This document shows positions 33,149-58,289 of a stretch of DNA of 64,000 nucleotides, piece after piece; within the stretch, counting starts at the first letter, position 1; each line of letters starts with the position of its first letter. Source of the DNA: Okapia johnstoni (taxonomy: Eukaryota; Chordata; Mammalia; Artiodactyla; Giraffidae); NCBI GenBank assembly GCA_024291935.2, contig CM044306.1, forward strand, positions 18,795,001 through 18,859,000. Direction: 5' to 3'. The position numbers were made by a program, and so were the translations under genes. The notes beneath the pieces were generated by a model. That model saw nothing but the letters and a program-made list of their open reading frames with translations. It ran no database searches and was not told the origin of the DNA.

Positions 33149-33290
33149 GCTTCCCTGGTGACTCAGATGGTAAAGAATCTGCCTGCAATGCAGGAGACCG
33201 GGGTTTGATCCTTGGGTTGGGAAGATCCCCTGAAGGGAATGGGTCCCCACTAGTATTCTTGCCTGGAGAATTTCACAGAGCCATCCAGCA
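33149..33290 (+). repeat. Bov-A2 SINE, internally deleted
   Basis: GGGCTTCCCTGGTGACTCAG to ATTCTTGCCTGGAGAATTTC; the end of the second unit is missing. Confidence 0.9.
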
Positions 33291-34118
33291 CTTAAGGGTG
33301 CGTCAAATGCAAGTATAATTAAATACTGCAGGATGTTTTCTATTTTCACCCAATCCAGGGTTTCCCGCTATTTTGGGCCCCTTTCTCAACCCCTCTAACC
33401 CTCATGTAAGTATGCCAAGTGTGAAGCTTGTCAAGTAGGCCCATTTGAATCATAGTCCATTTAGTAGCTTAGAACCAGCTTGGCTAGAGAGCCTATTTCA
33501 TCAGTAAAACCTGATCACAGTCAAGTACCCAATGAGAGGTAAAATCTCAGATAAAAGAGCCAAATGCCTTTTCAGCGGAACAGTGGTGCCAAGTCAAGAG
33601 CCTAAACCCTTCCCGCCAGACCATCTGGGATCTCTCCTTGGTGCAACTAGGAGTGGCGGCACTGTGGCTCAAGCCTTCATTGTTGGTGTCTGTCCCCATC
33701 TACAGCAGTTCTCCAGCACTTGAAGAATCTGGTACCCAAGTTCAACAAACCACAATTCAGCAATTCTCAATCCAAAGGAGATGGTGTGCTTAGAGGGATC
33801 TTTGGATGTTACAATGTGTGTGTGTGTGTGGAGGGAGGGTGTAATGGGTGGAAGCCAGGGAAGCTTAAACAAGTCCACACCTAAAACTGTCCACAGTAGC
33901 TCTTCTGCGGAAACAGTTCAGTATCACATTTTACCCACTCAGTCAGACAGACCATTAAAAGATTATGAGGCCGAGGACAGAAGTACCCCGTGTCTCATAA
34001 AAGCAGACATAGCTTTTATTTTACATTTTCCCACAGTCCCTCATCCACCAATGTCATTTCACAGTCTAATAACACAGGAAATAGGCAGACACGTGGACTT
34101 TGTTTTTTTTTGAATATT

Positions 34119-34124
34119 TTTATT
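34119..34124 (-). terminator. RPL27: RPL27 polyadenylation signal
   Basis: AATAAA (TTTATT on plus) lies only 14 nt after the stop codon. The very short 3' UTR is typical of ribosomal protein genes. Confidence 0.85.
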
Positions 34125-34137
34125 AACTGAGACAGAC

Positions 34138-36150
<2,013 letters not shown>

Positions 36151-36366
36151 TCAGAAATCCGCCAGCTCAGGCTGTGGGCCCCGGAACTTCAGCTGCGCTC
36201 ACTGCCGTCTCGGTTCAGGTCGCCTGCGGGCCCTGCTCGCAGAACAGGACCTGGTACGAAGCCGCCAGAGACCGAAGAAGGGAGAGCACCACGCACCACC
36301 CCGCAACTCGACCCCTAGGCCGCGGATGGCGGCGGATTGGAAACCCCAACCACAACCACTACTCAC

Positions 36367-36420
36367 CGGGAGCTACCACTCGGGACTACAGCAGAAAGGA
36401 AGAAAAGGCACTTCCGCTAA
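36367..36420 (-). promoter_or_regulatory. RPL27: RPL27 TOP start, exon 1 and ETS site
   Basis: On the minus strand, CCTTTTCTTCCTTTCTGCTG is a 5' terminal oligopyrimidine tract starting near 36408, followed by exon 1 to a GTGAGT donor at 36366. The ETS/GABP-type GCGGAAGTG (36409-36417) lies directly upstream, with a second CAGGAAGTG near 36446-36454. TOP sequences couple translation to mTOR signalling (established for ribosomal protein mRNAs). Confidence 0.85.
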
Positions 36421-36904
36421 CCTTTCACCCCGGGGAGCGTGATCTCACTTCCTGTCCCGCCCCCTTGGGCTTCTCCCCGCCTCTTCCGCGGCGCTTAGAA
36501 TCTGTGTTTTAGGAGGGAAAAGCTCTCAGGAGGAAAGTAAGGTCTGGCGGCTCGTTTATTCAAATCAAACTTTATTAGCAGCTCCAGCAGTAGACAGGGC
36601 AAAGGAATTTTGTCTCCCGCGGAAGGCTTTTAAGGTGGACACAGCAGCGCCGCTGCTCCACTTGTTGTAGGGCCTTTCTCTGGCGCTAGAGGGTGGGGAG
36701 ACACAGTTTGAAATTTCCTTTTTTGCCTTGGAAGAATCAGAAACAAAATAGGACATTTATTAGTGCCAACTGTGTGCACCGTTAGGCATAAGGGCGAGAC
36801 GAAGATCAATCAAACGAGGGTGCTTGCCCTCAACCTTTAGAGTTTAGTGATGTCAGAAACCGACTAAAATAAGTGAGAGAAGTGAAAGATGATTATGGTA
36901 ATGC

Positions 36905-36957
36905 TGGCAGCAGAGTCGGACACGACTGAAGCGACTTAGCAGCAGCAGCAGCTGCTG
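36905..36957 (+). repeat. Bov-A 3' tail with (AGC)n microsatellite
   Basis: GCAGAGTCGGACACGACTGAAGCGACTTAGC followed by five AGC units, the usual microsatellite seed of this SINE family. Confidence 0.85.
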
Positions 36958-37144
36958 CATGGCTTGTGTCAGGACAAGTTAATGTATTTACGTACATTAT
37001 CTTTTGCTTCTCATAACAACAGTAGGAGATAAGTACTGTTATCTCTATTCTACAGTTGAAGATACTGTGGTTTGGAGAGGATGACTAATAGCCCCAAGTC
37101 CACAACTAGTAAGTAATTGAGCAAAAAGCAAAGCAAAAGCAAAG

Positions 37145-37366
37145 TATTCGTTGCTCAGTCATGTCTGACACTTTGCGACCCCTGGACTGTAGCCCGCCAG
37201 GCTCCTCTGTCCATGGGATTTTCCAGATAAGAATACGAGTGGGTTGTCATTGCCTCCTCCAGGGGATCTTCCTTCCTCCAGTTTGATCTTCCAGGAATCG
37301 AACCCAGGTTTCCTGCATTCATCGCAGATGGATTCTTGACCCTCTAAGCCATCAGGGAAGCTCTTA
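37145..37366 (-). repeat. Bov-A2 SINE
   Basis: It runs from GCTCAGTCATGTCTGACACT to CTAAGCCATCAGGGAAGCTC on the plus strand, i.e. a full reverse copy with a small insertion near 37270. Confidence 0.9.
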
Positions 37367-38225
37367 GACCCTGAGACTGTTTGCCAAAGAGAATTCTTCA
37401 GGGACTCCCTGGTGGTCCAGCGGCTGACTCCACACTCCCAATGCAGTTGTCTTCCAAGTTCAGGAGAAACCATCTTACAGTTTTTGCTCATCTGAACACT
37501 GACAAATCTGTAGGTCTTGGGCAAGCCATGGGAATAATCAGTGTTTCATCATTTCTCCTCTTGAGACTCTTTGGGGACCAATTTCCCCTGCAGCCCTCAG
37601 GACTTCATTTCAAAGGTTTATCACCCTAATTATGTATCAATACTTACATTTTTATATTAAATTAAAATGTTTTAACTCAGAATATGATGTTTTAGAGTTG
37701 GAAAGGACCTCAGAGGTTATCTAGTTGGGCCTCTCAAAGATTAGAGGACAGTTCTAGAGCAGCAAAGTCACATAATTAGTGGCGCAGAGCAAGGCACCCC
37801 CATTCCCAAGCCTGTGCTTTTGCCGCTGCACCACACAACGTGTCCATTTCCACCTCCATGGTCTTCTTTCAGCCCCCTTATTTGCTTCTGTCTCTTGCTG
37901 TTTCTCTCTTGGAAAATAGAAACCAAACCCTGAAATCTTATCATTGCCTTGAACTCTTCTCACATGCTAAACTGTCCAAATCGAATTAGTAACTAAATCC
38001 TGTGAATTTCACCTTTTAAATCATTTCTTTTTCCACCAGCCTCCCAACTGATCCAGCTTCAGTTGTCTTCTCCAATCCCTCCTCAAAACTTTGGGTGGAT
38101 CAAAATTGCTTAGGATATTTATTAAATATGCATCGCCAACTGAAGAAACTCCAGTTCACGTCTGGAGTGGAGTCATGAGCAGCAGGTCTTATTTTGAGAA
38201 ACTTCTCTAAACACAACTCTTTTTA

Positions 38226-38512
38226 AAAATAATTGTTTATTTTTGGCTGCACTGGGTCTTCATTGTTGTGTGGGCTTTCTCTATTTGTGGAGAGTGGGGG
38301 CTACTCTTTAGTTGCGGTGCATGGGCTTCACATGATGGTGGCTTCTCTTGTTGTGGAGCACAGGTTCTGGGTGTGTGGGCTTCAGTAGTTGTGGCACACG
38401 GGCTTAGTTAGCTGCTCTGTGGCATGTGGAATCTTCCTGACCAGGGATTGAATCTGTGTTCCCTGAATTGGCAGGCAGTTTGTTATTCACCGTACCACCA
38501 GGGAAGTCCTAA
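38226..38512 (-). repeat. CHR-type SINE, long form
   Basis: The tail (TTATTTTTGGCTGCACTGGG on plus) leads through GCTCTGTGGCATGTGGAATC to the ACCACCAGGGAAGTCC head. Confidence 0.9.
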
Positions 38513-38529
38513 ACACAATACTTAAGAAC

Positions 38530-38850
38530 TGCCTCTTAACCTGCCCGAAATCCTTTGTTGGCTCAAACCCAAGTTTGAACTCTCCCTTCCTGTCTTCCTT
38601 GCTGTATAAGTTCCTGTCTCCTCCACACCACCCTTCACATCCCCCCAGGTTCCAGCCAGCTCAACTACTCAACAGATCCAACCTCTTCTGAGCCCAGAAT
38701 CTTCACTCAGGCTGTTCCATGTTTATTTATTCTTCTCCTCCACTGTAGCCAGGCAAAATCCTATCCAATCCATCCTTAAAGGCCACTCTAGAATTCTCCC
38801 AGGCAGAATTCATCTCTTCCTTATCTATGCTCCCTCAGCAATCTAGTCCA
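38530..38850 (+). repeat. L2 LINE 3' relic
   Basis: A C/T-rich succession ending in CACTCAGGCTGTTCCATG and a CCTTAAAGGCCACTCTAGAATT...TTCATCTCTTCC stretch, as in L2 3' ends. Boundaries and identity are approximate. Confidence 0.5.
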
Positions 38851-39916
38851 CACTTAATTTATTGTAGAATATATTTTAGTTGGTTTGGGACAGTGGTTGT
38901 CAAGAGTATGGTCCCTAGACCAGCTGGATCAGTGTGACAAGTGTGGGAATTTGTTAGAAATACAACTTCTGAGGCCCCATCCCAGAGCTACTAAATAAAA
39001 AACGGGATAGATCCCCGCAATTTAACAAGGTACTAAAATCTCCAATTGGTTTGGTATCTCCTTTGGTAAATCTTTTTGCTTGAAGGCAGAGAGAGGTAAG
39101 TCCTGAGCACCTAACCTGGCCCAAGCAGTTGGTGTGTGGTCAGTAGTGAATGAATGAAGGCAGAGCACCTTGGGAATCTTTAACCTTGCAGATCATACCA
39201 CGGACCCTGCACTTTCACCAGATACATATCCTTGGCTCCCTTTCATTTTGATCTTGCATAGCCTTAGACCTGGGCTGACAGTTGTTCCTCTCCTCCTTCA
39301 TCCTGCCTGCCTCACTCCAAGCCAAGCAGAGACCTCTGTCCTCAGTTATATTGCAGATGTTACCAATGACTAGTAGATGTGTGATGGCTGGCATGCTTGT
39401 CTCTGTCTCTGCACGTCTTTAAGTCTCATGAAGCACTTGGCACAACAGTGGCTGTCTGTCCATCTCCCTACAGTCCAGTCATTTGGCAGCTGGAATTTCT
39501 AGCAGGTATGTGGAAAATACCTTGTTTTCCCCGAAGTGATGGTGAAGTGATGGGGTGGATAAAGGAGAGAGAGGAACAAGATTTCAAAGCAGCATGATGC
39601 AATGAGGTAACATAACAGTATAAAGATGATAGGATTTGGATTTGGGCAACTTGAGTTCAAATCCCAGCTCTTCCAACATGTGAATAGGAACAAAGTATTT
39701 AACCCTATCTGCAGTAAGTTTTCCTCAACTACAAAATGGGGATATTGTCCTGCCTTACAGGTAGTGAGAATTAAATTAGGAAGACACACACATAAAATGC
39801 TTCTCATGATGCTAGCATAAAAGCCTTCATACCAGTTAAGTTTTTGTGAGGATTATACTGGGGTGGGTGATCCAGAGCTATGCCACATGGCTATAGCACT
39901 TATCACCCACCCTAAA

Positions 39917-40330
39917 TGAAGCTATGGTTTTTCCAGTAGTCATGTATGGATATGAGTGGACCATAAAGAATACTAAGCACCAAAGAATTGATGCTTTTGA
40001 ACTGGGGTGCTAGAGAAGACTCTTGAAGAGTCCCTTGGACTGCAAGGAGATCAAGCCAGTCAATCCTAAAGAAAATCAGTCCTGAATATTCATTGGAAGG
40101 ACTGCAAAGAAGTGACTCCTTAGAAAAGACCCTGATGCTGGGAAAGATTGAAGGCAGGAGGAGAAGGGGATGACAGAGGATGAGATGATTGGATGGCATC
40201 ACTGACTCGATGGACATGAGTTTGAGCAAGCTCTGGGAGTTGGTGATGGACAGGGAGGCCTGGCGTGCTGCAGTCCACGGGGTTACAGAGAGTCAGACAT
40301 GACTGAGTGACTGAACTGACTGACTGAAAT
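39917..40330 (+). mobile_element. BovB LINE 3' fragment
   Basis: GAAGCTATGGTTTTTCCAGT, GGAAAGATTGAAGGCAGGAG and GACTGAGTGACTGAACTGAC give a 0.4 kb copy with no usable frame. Confidence 0.9.
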
Positions 40331-40364
40331 GGTATCCAGATGAGTGACTTTTTAAATATGATTT

Positions 40365-40662
40365 TTAGTTTTGGTTGTGTTGCGTCTTCCTTGCTGCATG
40401 GGTGTTTTTCTCTTGTGGAGTGCATTTCTCAGTGCGGTGGTTTCTCTTGTTGCAGAACATGGGCTCTAGGGCACACAGGCTTCAGTAGTTGCAGTATGTA
40501 GGCTGAGTAGTTGCAGCTCCTGCACTTTAGAGCATAGTCTCAATAGTTGTGTGCACAGGTTTAGCTGCTCCAAGTATGTGAGGTTTTCCTGGATAGGGAT
40601 TGAACCTGCGTCTCCTGCGTTGGCAGGTGGATTGTTTACCACTGAACCACCAGAGAAGCCCC
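40365..40662 (-). repeat. CHR-type SINE, long form
   Basis: A reverse copy closing with TTTACCACTGAACCACCAGA on the plus strand. Confidence 0.85.
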
Positions 40663-40690
40663 AGACAAATGAATTTAGAAACACCAAATC

Positions 40691-40812
40691 TTGGACTTCC
40701 TGGTGGTCCAGTGAAGACTCTGAGCTCCCAATGCAGGGGGCCTGTGTTCCATCCTAGGAACTAGATCCCCCATGTTCCAACTAAGACTCGGCAAAGCCAA
40801 AAAAAAAAAAAA
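40691..40812 (+). repeat. CHR-type SINE with A tail
   Basis: TGGACTTCCTGGTGGTCCAG head and a GGCAAAGCC(A)13 tail. Confidence 0.85.
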
Positions 40813-40999
40813 GAAAAAGTGCCAAATCCAAAAGTGGTATGTGTCGTGAGATTTGCTGTGGGGACAGGACTGCAGGCCTGGACAGAATGAGACGAAAATG
40901 CCAAGGGCACTTTTTCGTGAATTTTTCAACGGGTGGGGGCAATACGACCAAAGCTGAGTTGATCCAGGGTGGAGGGCAGAGAAGCAGCAGAAAGGCCAG

Positions 41000-41053
41000 G
41001 AGCCAGGCATTCCTCAAGGAAATACTGAGCCAGGCATTCCTCAAGGAAATACT
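41000..41053 (+). repeat. 27-nt tandem duplication
   Basis: Two perfect head-to-tail copies of a 27-nt unit that begins GAGCCAGGCATTCC. Its length is a multiple of three, but no real gene covers it. Confidence 0.95.
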
Positions 41054-41827
41054 GATCTGGATCAGATGGGCTGACAGCGCTCAGAGAGACTTATAAACCA
41101 AAGCCAATGGTCTCTAACGTCTTTGCAGAGAAGTTACACAAAATACTATCATTTTACTAGCAATCACAGGTATCATTTTCCACAATATTTTACACTTATC
41201 CTGTTTCACATGAAGGAAGACTCATTCTAATGAATTACCAAGAATATATCTTAAATAATATTTTACCCCCCAAAATTAAGTTAAAATGCACTACATAACA
41301 GTGCAGACACAAAGTGCAGCTGGCAATTTAATACATGAAATGATGCTGAATCAGTAGTGTTGGGGAACCCATTTGGCTTTCCAGAAGGTGATACACTTTG
41401 CTCATCTTTGGTCAGTCCCAGAGCAGTATGCAAGCTGAATAGCAGATATGAACTAAAAAGGCTAAAACAGACCAAATATGACCAAACTAGAGTCAGTTTT
41501 ACAAGGAAATGCTCAGCCCCTTCTCCATCACCAGTGATCGGCCACAGTTCCTACCCCTGCTGTAGTACTGATCATGAGGTCAGACCTCCTCCACCAAGCA
41601 GCCTCCAGGACTCATGGAGCACAACCCCCTTGAACACATTTCCTTCTTGGGAGCTGGCAGGTGCACAGAGAAAAGGTTACTTGCCAGGGGATATGGTACC
41701 AGATGGTGGTTGTCCTTGTAAACCAGCTCCGAGACTAAAATACCATTGCCTGGGCCATGATTACCTCGTCAGGGACAGAATTCAGTTCTTACTTCTACGT
41801 GAAAAAGGGCTCATATTAGAATCAACA

Positions 41828-41970
41828 GTGGGGAATTGCCTGGCAGTCCAGTGGTTAAGATGTGGCACTTTCACCACTATAGGCCTGGACTCAATCCCTG
41901 GTCAGAGAACTAAGATCTCACAAGCTTTATGGCACCACCAAAAAACCCCCCCAAAACAAAAAAACCAATT
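41828..41970 (+). repeat. CHR-type SINE, antisense within the probable RUNDC1 3' UTR
   Basis: GGGGAATTGCCTGGCAGTCCAGTGGTTAAG head, GGACTCAATCCCTGGTCAGAG middle and a CACCACCAAAAAACCC tail. Confidence 0.85.
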
Positions 41971-42534
41971 GTGGTTAATACCGTTAGAAATACTGTTCTC
42001 GGATACTTCCACTCCCGGTTTTAGAGGAAGCTATGGAACAGACATGGCCTCCCCCGATCCTGGGCTCAGGAAGACAGAGGCACTGGTAGTCACAAAAGGA
42101 ATTTAAATTCTGACCCAGGACTCTCACAAACCTGCTTCAAGTGAAGGAAGATGACTCCCAACTTGACTGACAGGAGCCTCAAGTTAAATCTCTTCCATGA
42201 CCAACAACTCACTCACCACTGTGAGGAGCATGCTTACAGCAACCTGGATTTTCTAAAAATCAGGTGTGGCATGATGAAGGTGTACCCATGACTGACTTCT
42301 TTTCCACAGGCTCAAGTACATGTGCTCATATGTACACACACACCAGGGCTGAACCTTTTAACAATAGGGTCTCCAGCATATCTGAGATGCTAAGTTGATG
42401 AGGAAAACAGACTTTGTATTATCTGGCTGGTGAAAATGTCTTTAGCCCCTCCTCCTAATTCTTGCTTTTACCCTAGAAGACTAGCCATCTATCCCCACTG
42501 AGCAAGGTGCTGGTCTGGGGCCAGGGCACTCTCA

Positions 42535-49400
<6,866 letters not shown>

Positions 49401-49678
49401 CGAGTGGAGACGTCATCCGGTGTATAATTCTGGCCAATGGTTTTTTTTAATTGAGTGCCTGATTTGTGTCAGGCACTGAGTATACTGAGCATTGGAGGAA
49501 CAGGTGAATGAAGCCAGGACAAGTCCTTCCGTGTGTATCGACCTCTAGCCCTTCCTCTGGTTCCGGCTGGCGGGTCGTCTGTTCCTAACGTGTATATTTC
49601 TGGAGACCCCGAGATGTGAAGGGCTGCAGGGACTGTGCTCTCCCAGAGACCCTTTAGAATGCGAATCCCTTGGCTTAG

Positions 49679-54725
<5,047 letters not shown>

Positions 54726-54929
54726 CTTTCTGTGACAGCAGAGCTGAAGAGGAAGCTGTGGCTATCTTCCAGTCACTCTAACAAGCCAGGGCTTGCGTCT
54801 TTGTCAGCTCCTTTATGGTGCACCAGTGTCCTCTGAGATCTCTGAACTTTCCTAGAAGCTTTTTATTAAGGGTCTTCCTTCATGTTTTTTTTATTTCTTC
54901 CATTGCTTTCATTTTATTTATTATTGTTA

Positions 54930-55042
54930 TTGGCCGTGCTAGGCAGCATGTAGGGTCCTAGTTCCCTGACCAGAAATGGAACCTGCACCCCCTGCTTTGG
55001 AAGTGCAGAGTCTTAACCACGGGACTGCCAGGGAAGTCCCTC
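54930..55042 (-). repeat. CHR-type SINE within the PTGES3L 3' UTR
   Basis: Reverse copy ending TTAACCACGGGACTGCCAGG. It lies between the PTGES3L stop and the polyadenylation signal at 55241, so it is part of the mature mRNA in antisense orientation. Confidence 0.85.
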
Positions 55043-55240
55043 CTTCACGTTTCATTTTTTTTTCTTAGGCACTTGATATGGCTGCTGTACCAGATGGCAG
55101 GATAGGAGAAGAGCAGACAGGTGGGGCCTTTGACTTCCTACAGATTGTCCATAATCTTTATATTTGTACTCTTCAGGGCTTTCTTGAGTATTTGAGCCTG
55201 TGTCTTAAAGCAAAACCCACAGAAGCAACATACAGATTAT

Positions 55241-55246
55241 AATAAA
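55241..55246 (+). terminator. PTGES3L: PTGES3L polyadenylation signal
   Basis: AATAAA 516 nt after the stop, followed within 20 nt by a T/GT-rich stretch (TTCTCTGTCTCTTTCC). Confidence 0.8.
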
Positions 55247-56289
55247 TCTCTAGGAACCGTTCTCTGTCTCTTTCCTTCTGGCACTTCTTCCTCCTGGAGG
55301 CAAGCCTCTTCCCCTTCTATAGCTCCTTTCCAGTGGAGAGGTGGGTGTCAGATATCCTGGCCCTTACTGTCGAGATTGGAAGAAGAAAGATGTTGGGAGC
55401 AGACTTGTAACCAAGCTGGGGAACTTTTCCATGCCCAGTCCTATGCTCTGATCTTCAGAGCAGGATCCAGCCTTTCATTGTATGGCTGACACTGCCACCT
55501 CTAGCATCAGCCAGAAACCCACTTCAGCTTCCTGCATACTCCAGAAATATCTTTACACTTTTAAAGCTAATTGTTACATTAGTTAATGCCTATGTCTCTT
55601 TACTCCTCCATTCATCAGCTACCCCATTCATCCACAAACATTTTTTGATTGTCTAATGTGTACTTAAACTATGACTTAAACAAAATTCAATACCCAGACC
55701 TTGCCGTTGAACTCTGTAAAGTACTGAGATTTGTTTAAAGAAACTCTAAAATGTATATCAGTAATTTATCGACATAGTTTAAAAAATTAAATAGTATAGA
55801 AAGGTGTACAATGTAAAGTAGGATTTGTATTCTCTTAATAGCTGTAACCACTGTTAATAGCTTCTTCAATAAACTGATATATTTATATCTATCTATATAC
55901 AATATTATACATTATATAATACCTATAATTTATATAATTATATAAAAAACAATATACAACATATTTGGAACATAAACATATACAGTATCCTGTATTGTGT
56001 ATATACAGTACAATATATATTAAAATTTAACACCTACATGGGCAAATGCAGTGTGTGGGTGTACAGTGGGAATCACACTATTATATACATCTTGCACCCT
56101 GCTTTTTTTCACTTAATATATATTGGAGTTCTTTTCAAGTCAGTGTGCATAGATCTGACTCTTCTTTATGGTTCCATGTTATTCAGTTGAACATATTTTC
56201 CATAATTTAACTGATTCCTTATCAATTTGGGCTTTTTCAATTTTCAAACGAGGGTGCAAAGAACAGTTTAAAAAGTACATCTTTACATA

Positions 56290-56445
56290 TTTGGCAAGGA
56301 CATTTGTAGGGTAAATCCACACCCCCCCCCAACTTCTACCCCCTGCCAGAACCAGGTGAGATCCTGGTTCTCCCACCAGGGATTGAGCCCGGACCCTGGC
56401 AGTGGAACCACCAAGTCCTAACCACTGGACTGCCAAGGAGTTCAT
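56290..56445 (-). repeat. CHR-type SINE
   Basis: Reverse copy ending TAACCACTGGACTGCCAAGG; a C9 run lies near its tail. Confidence 0.85.
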
Positions 56446-56624
56446 ATAGTGTAAATTCTAGAAGTGAAATTGCTAGGTCAAAGAGCAGATACATGTAAAC
56501 ATTTTGAAAGCTGTTGCTAAGTTGTTCTTAGATGAAATACCGATTTTCACTTCCACCACCAAGAGTGCTCTATTCTCCAAACCCTTTTAGGTATTTGCCA
56601 AGATAAAATTATACTTGGCTTGAT

Positions 56625-56755
56625 TTGCTTTATTTATTTATTTTCTTTCCAGCTGCCCTGCGAGGCTTGCACGATCTTAGTACCCGGACCAGGGATTGAA
56701 CCCAGGCCTTCAGCAGTGAAAGTGCAGAATCCTGACCACTAGGGAATTCCCTGGT
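56625..56755 (-). repeat. CHR-type SINE
   Basis: Reverse copy from TTTATTTATTTTCTTTCCAG to GACCACTAGGGAATTCCC. Confidence 0.85.
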
Positions 56756-56815
56756 TTCATTTGCTTTGAATTATGAGATCACTTATTGTTCATTAGTGAC
56801 TAATGTTTCTTTTTA

Positions 56816-57028
56816 GAACCTCCCTCGTTGCTCAGGCAGTAAAGAATTTGCCTGCAATCCAGGAGACCCAGCTTCAATTCCTGGGTTGGGAATATCTGCT
56901 GGAGAAGGAGATGGCAACCCACTCCACTATTCTTGCCTGGGAAATCCCATGGACAGAGGAGCCTAGCAGCCCATAGTCCATGGGGTCGCAAGAGTCACAC
57001 ACGACTGATTGACTAAGCACACACACAA
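56816..57028 (+). repeat. Bov-A2 SINE
   Basis: AACCTCCCTCGTTGCTCAGG head to CACACGACTGATTGACTAAG, with an (AC)n tail. Confidence 0.95.
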
Positions 57029-57487
57029 GTATTTATATATTATCTCAGTAAACTTTATATCTTATTTGAACTTCATATGAACCTTATAAAATAATTAAGT
57101 CTTTTCTTAATAGTGCTCAAACAGGTCACAGTAAGTAGCAAAGCTGGGACCTGAACTTGTATAGCATATGTCTCTGCCTACAATTCTGAAAACCGAAAAG
57201 TTCTAAAATATGAGTTTAAAAAAATTAACACCAAAACTCATTTGGCATCAAAACATGACCTAAAATGATGTTAGGCTATTTATAGTCTTTGTTTATTCAG
57301 TTTAGTGCATTTATTTCTCAGCATAAATATTCATGCATTTGATCACACGGGGTTGCTCCAGAGTTCTAAATGGAACACATTAGGTAACATATAGGTATGG
57401 TCTGCATTACTGCCTAAAATCAGGAAAATCCTAAATTCTGAAGCATCTGGAGACTTCAAGCTTTTTATTATTTAATTTAAAAGAACA

Positions 57488-57612
57488 GAACCTGGAGGAA
57501 GAAATGGCAATCCACTCCAGTATTCTTGCCTGGAAAAATGCCATGGACAGAGGAGCTTGGTGGGCTGCAATCCATGGGGTCCTAGAGCCCGACACGACTG
57601 AGCACTTAGCAG
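57488..57612 (+). repeat. Bov-A fragment
   Basis: The second unit only: GGAGGAAGAAATGGCAATCC to CGACACGACTGAGCACTTAG. Confidence 0.9.
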
Positions 57613-58149
57613 CAAAACGGCAGAAAGAAAGTTAATCTTAACTTTTAATTCGTTGAACGTTTTAAGACACTGATTGCAGTTTAACTTCTTTTAATCTCTT
57701 TATCTGCACTGTCCAATCGGGTAGCAATGGTCACACATGGTTACTGAGTACTTGAAATGTTGATAGCCCCAACTGAGAAGTGCTATAAGTATAAAATACA
57801 CATCAGGTTTCGAAAATTTTGTATGGGATGGGGTAGAAACTCTTATTTTAAAATACTCATTACATGATGAAAAAATTTAGATTCGTCATTTAAATAAAAA
57901 TATTATGAATATATGTGGCTTGCATTATAATTCCATTGGGCGGCGCTGCTGTGTATTCAAACCAGTACCATCCACGTTTCTATCCACCCGGGCTTCCGCG
58001 GGGCCGAATTATGTCCCTCCCTGCTGTCCAAAGGGGCCAAACGAAGTGCTTCGACAAGTTTAGGCCGCAGTTTTGTCTTTTTTCTGGTCCTTTTCACAAA
58101 CAGTCGCTGAACAGTCTCGAGCGCCCGCACGTCGCGTTTTGAATAAATT

Positions 58150-58289
58150 TGACCAAACCGCATCCCGTTCTTTGCCCTGCTGCGCCTGCGCAGAGACGCG
58201 CCCGGAATGAAGATTGTCCCGCTTTGCTTTCCGTCCTCCTCTGGGCATTTCAGTGAGCGCGCGGCCCTGCATCCTGGGAGACGGCAGCG
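58150..58289 (+). promoter_or_regulatory. AARSD1: AARSD1 promoter with NRF1-like site
   Basis: A short CpG-rich stretch directly before the AARSD1 ATG, lacking TATA, with CTGCGCCTGCGCAGA (58181-58195), a near match to NRF1. It suits a housekeeping start. The exact start site is unknown. Confidence 0.6.

Larger units (their letters stand above)
36425..42534. other. RPL27-RUNDC1 interval, including RUNDC1 3' UTR
   Basis: No coding exon is seen. The right part, from 42534 down to perhaps 41,300, is probably RUNDC1 3' UTR. The only good polyadenylation signal I see is ATTAAA (TTTAAT on plus) at 41327-41332, and this would put a CHR SINE inside the UTR. The rest is SINE/LINE copies, the 27-nt duplication and unassigned DNA. 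Confidence 0.5.
55265..58180. other. PTGES3L-AARSD1 intergenic DNA
   Basis: No gene is seen. The left part (about 55,770-56,260) is strongly A/T-rich and looks like a decayed L1 stretch. CHR copies lie at 56,290-56,445 and 56,625-56,755 (both minus), and Bov-A copies at 56,816-57,028 and 57,488-57,612 (plus). Unassigned AT-rich DNA continues to about 57,930. Confidence 0.6.

Noticed and set aside
41357..42106. 249-codon plus-strand frame
   Set aside because: It crosses a CHR SINE and the probable RUNDC1 3' UTR in antisense; no protein family features.
57915..58163. Short frames just upstream of AARSD1 on both strands
   Set aside because: No homology recognised and no splice connection to AARSD1; most likely promoter-flanking DNA.
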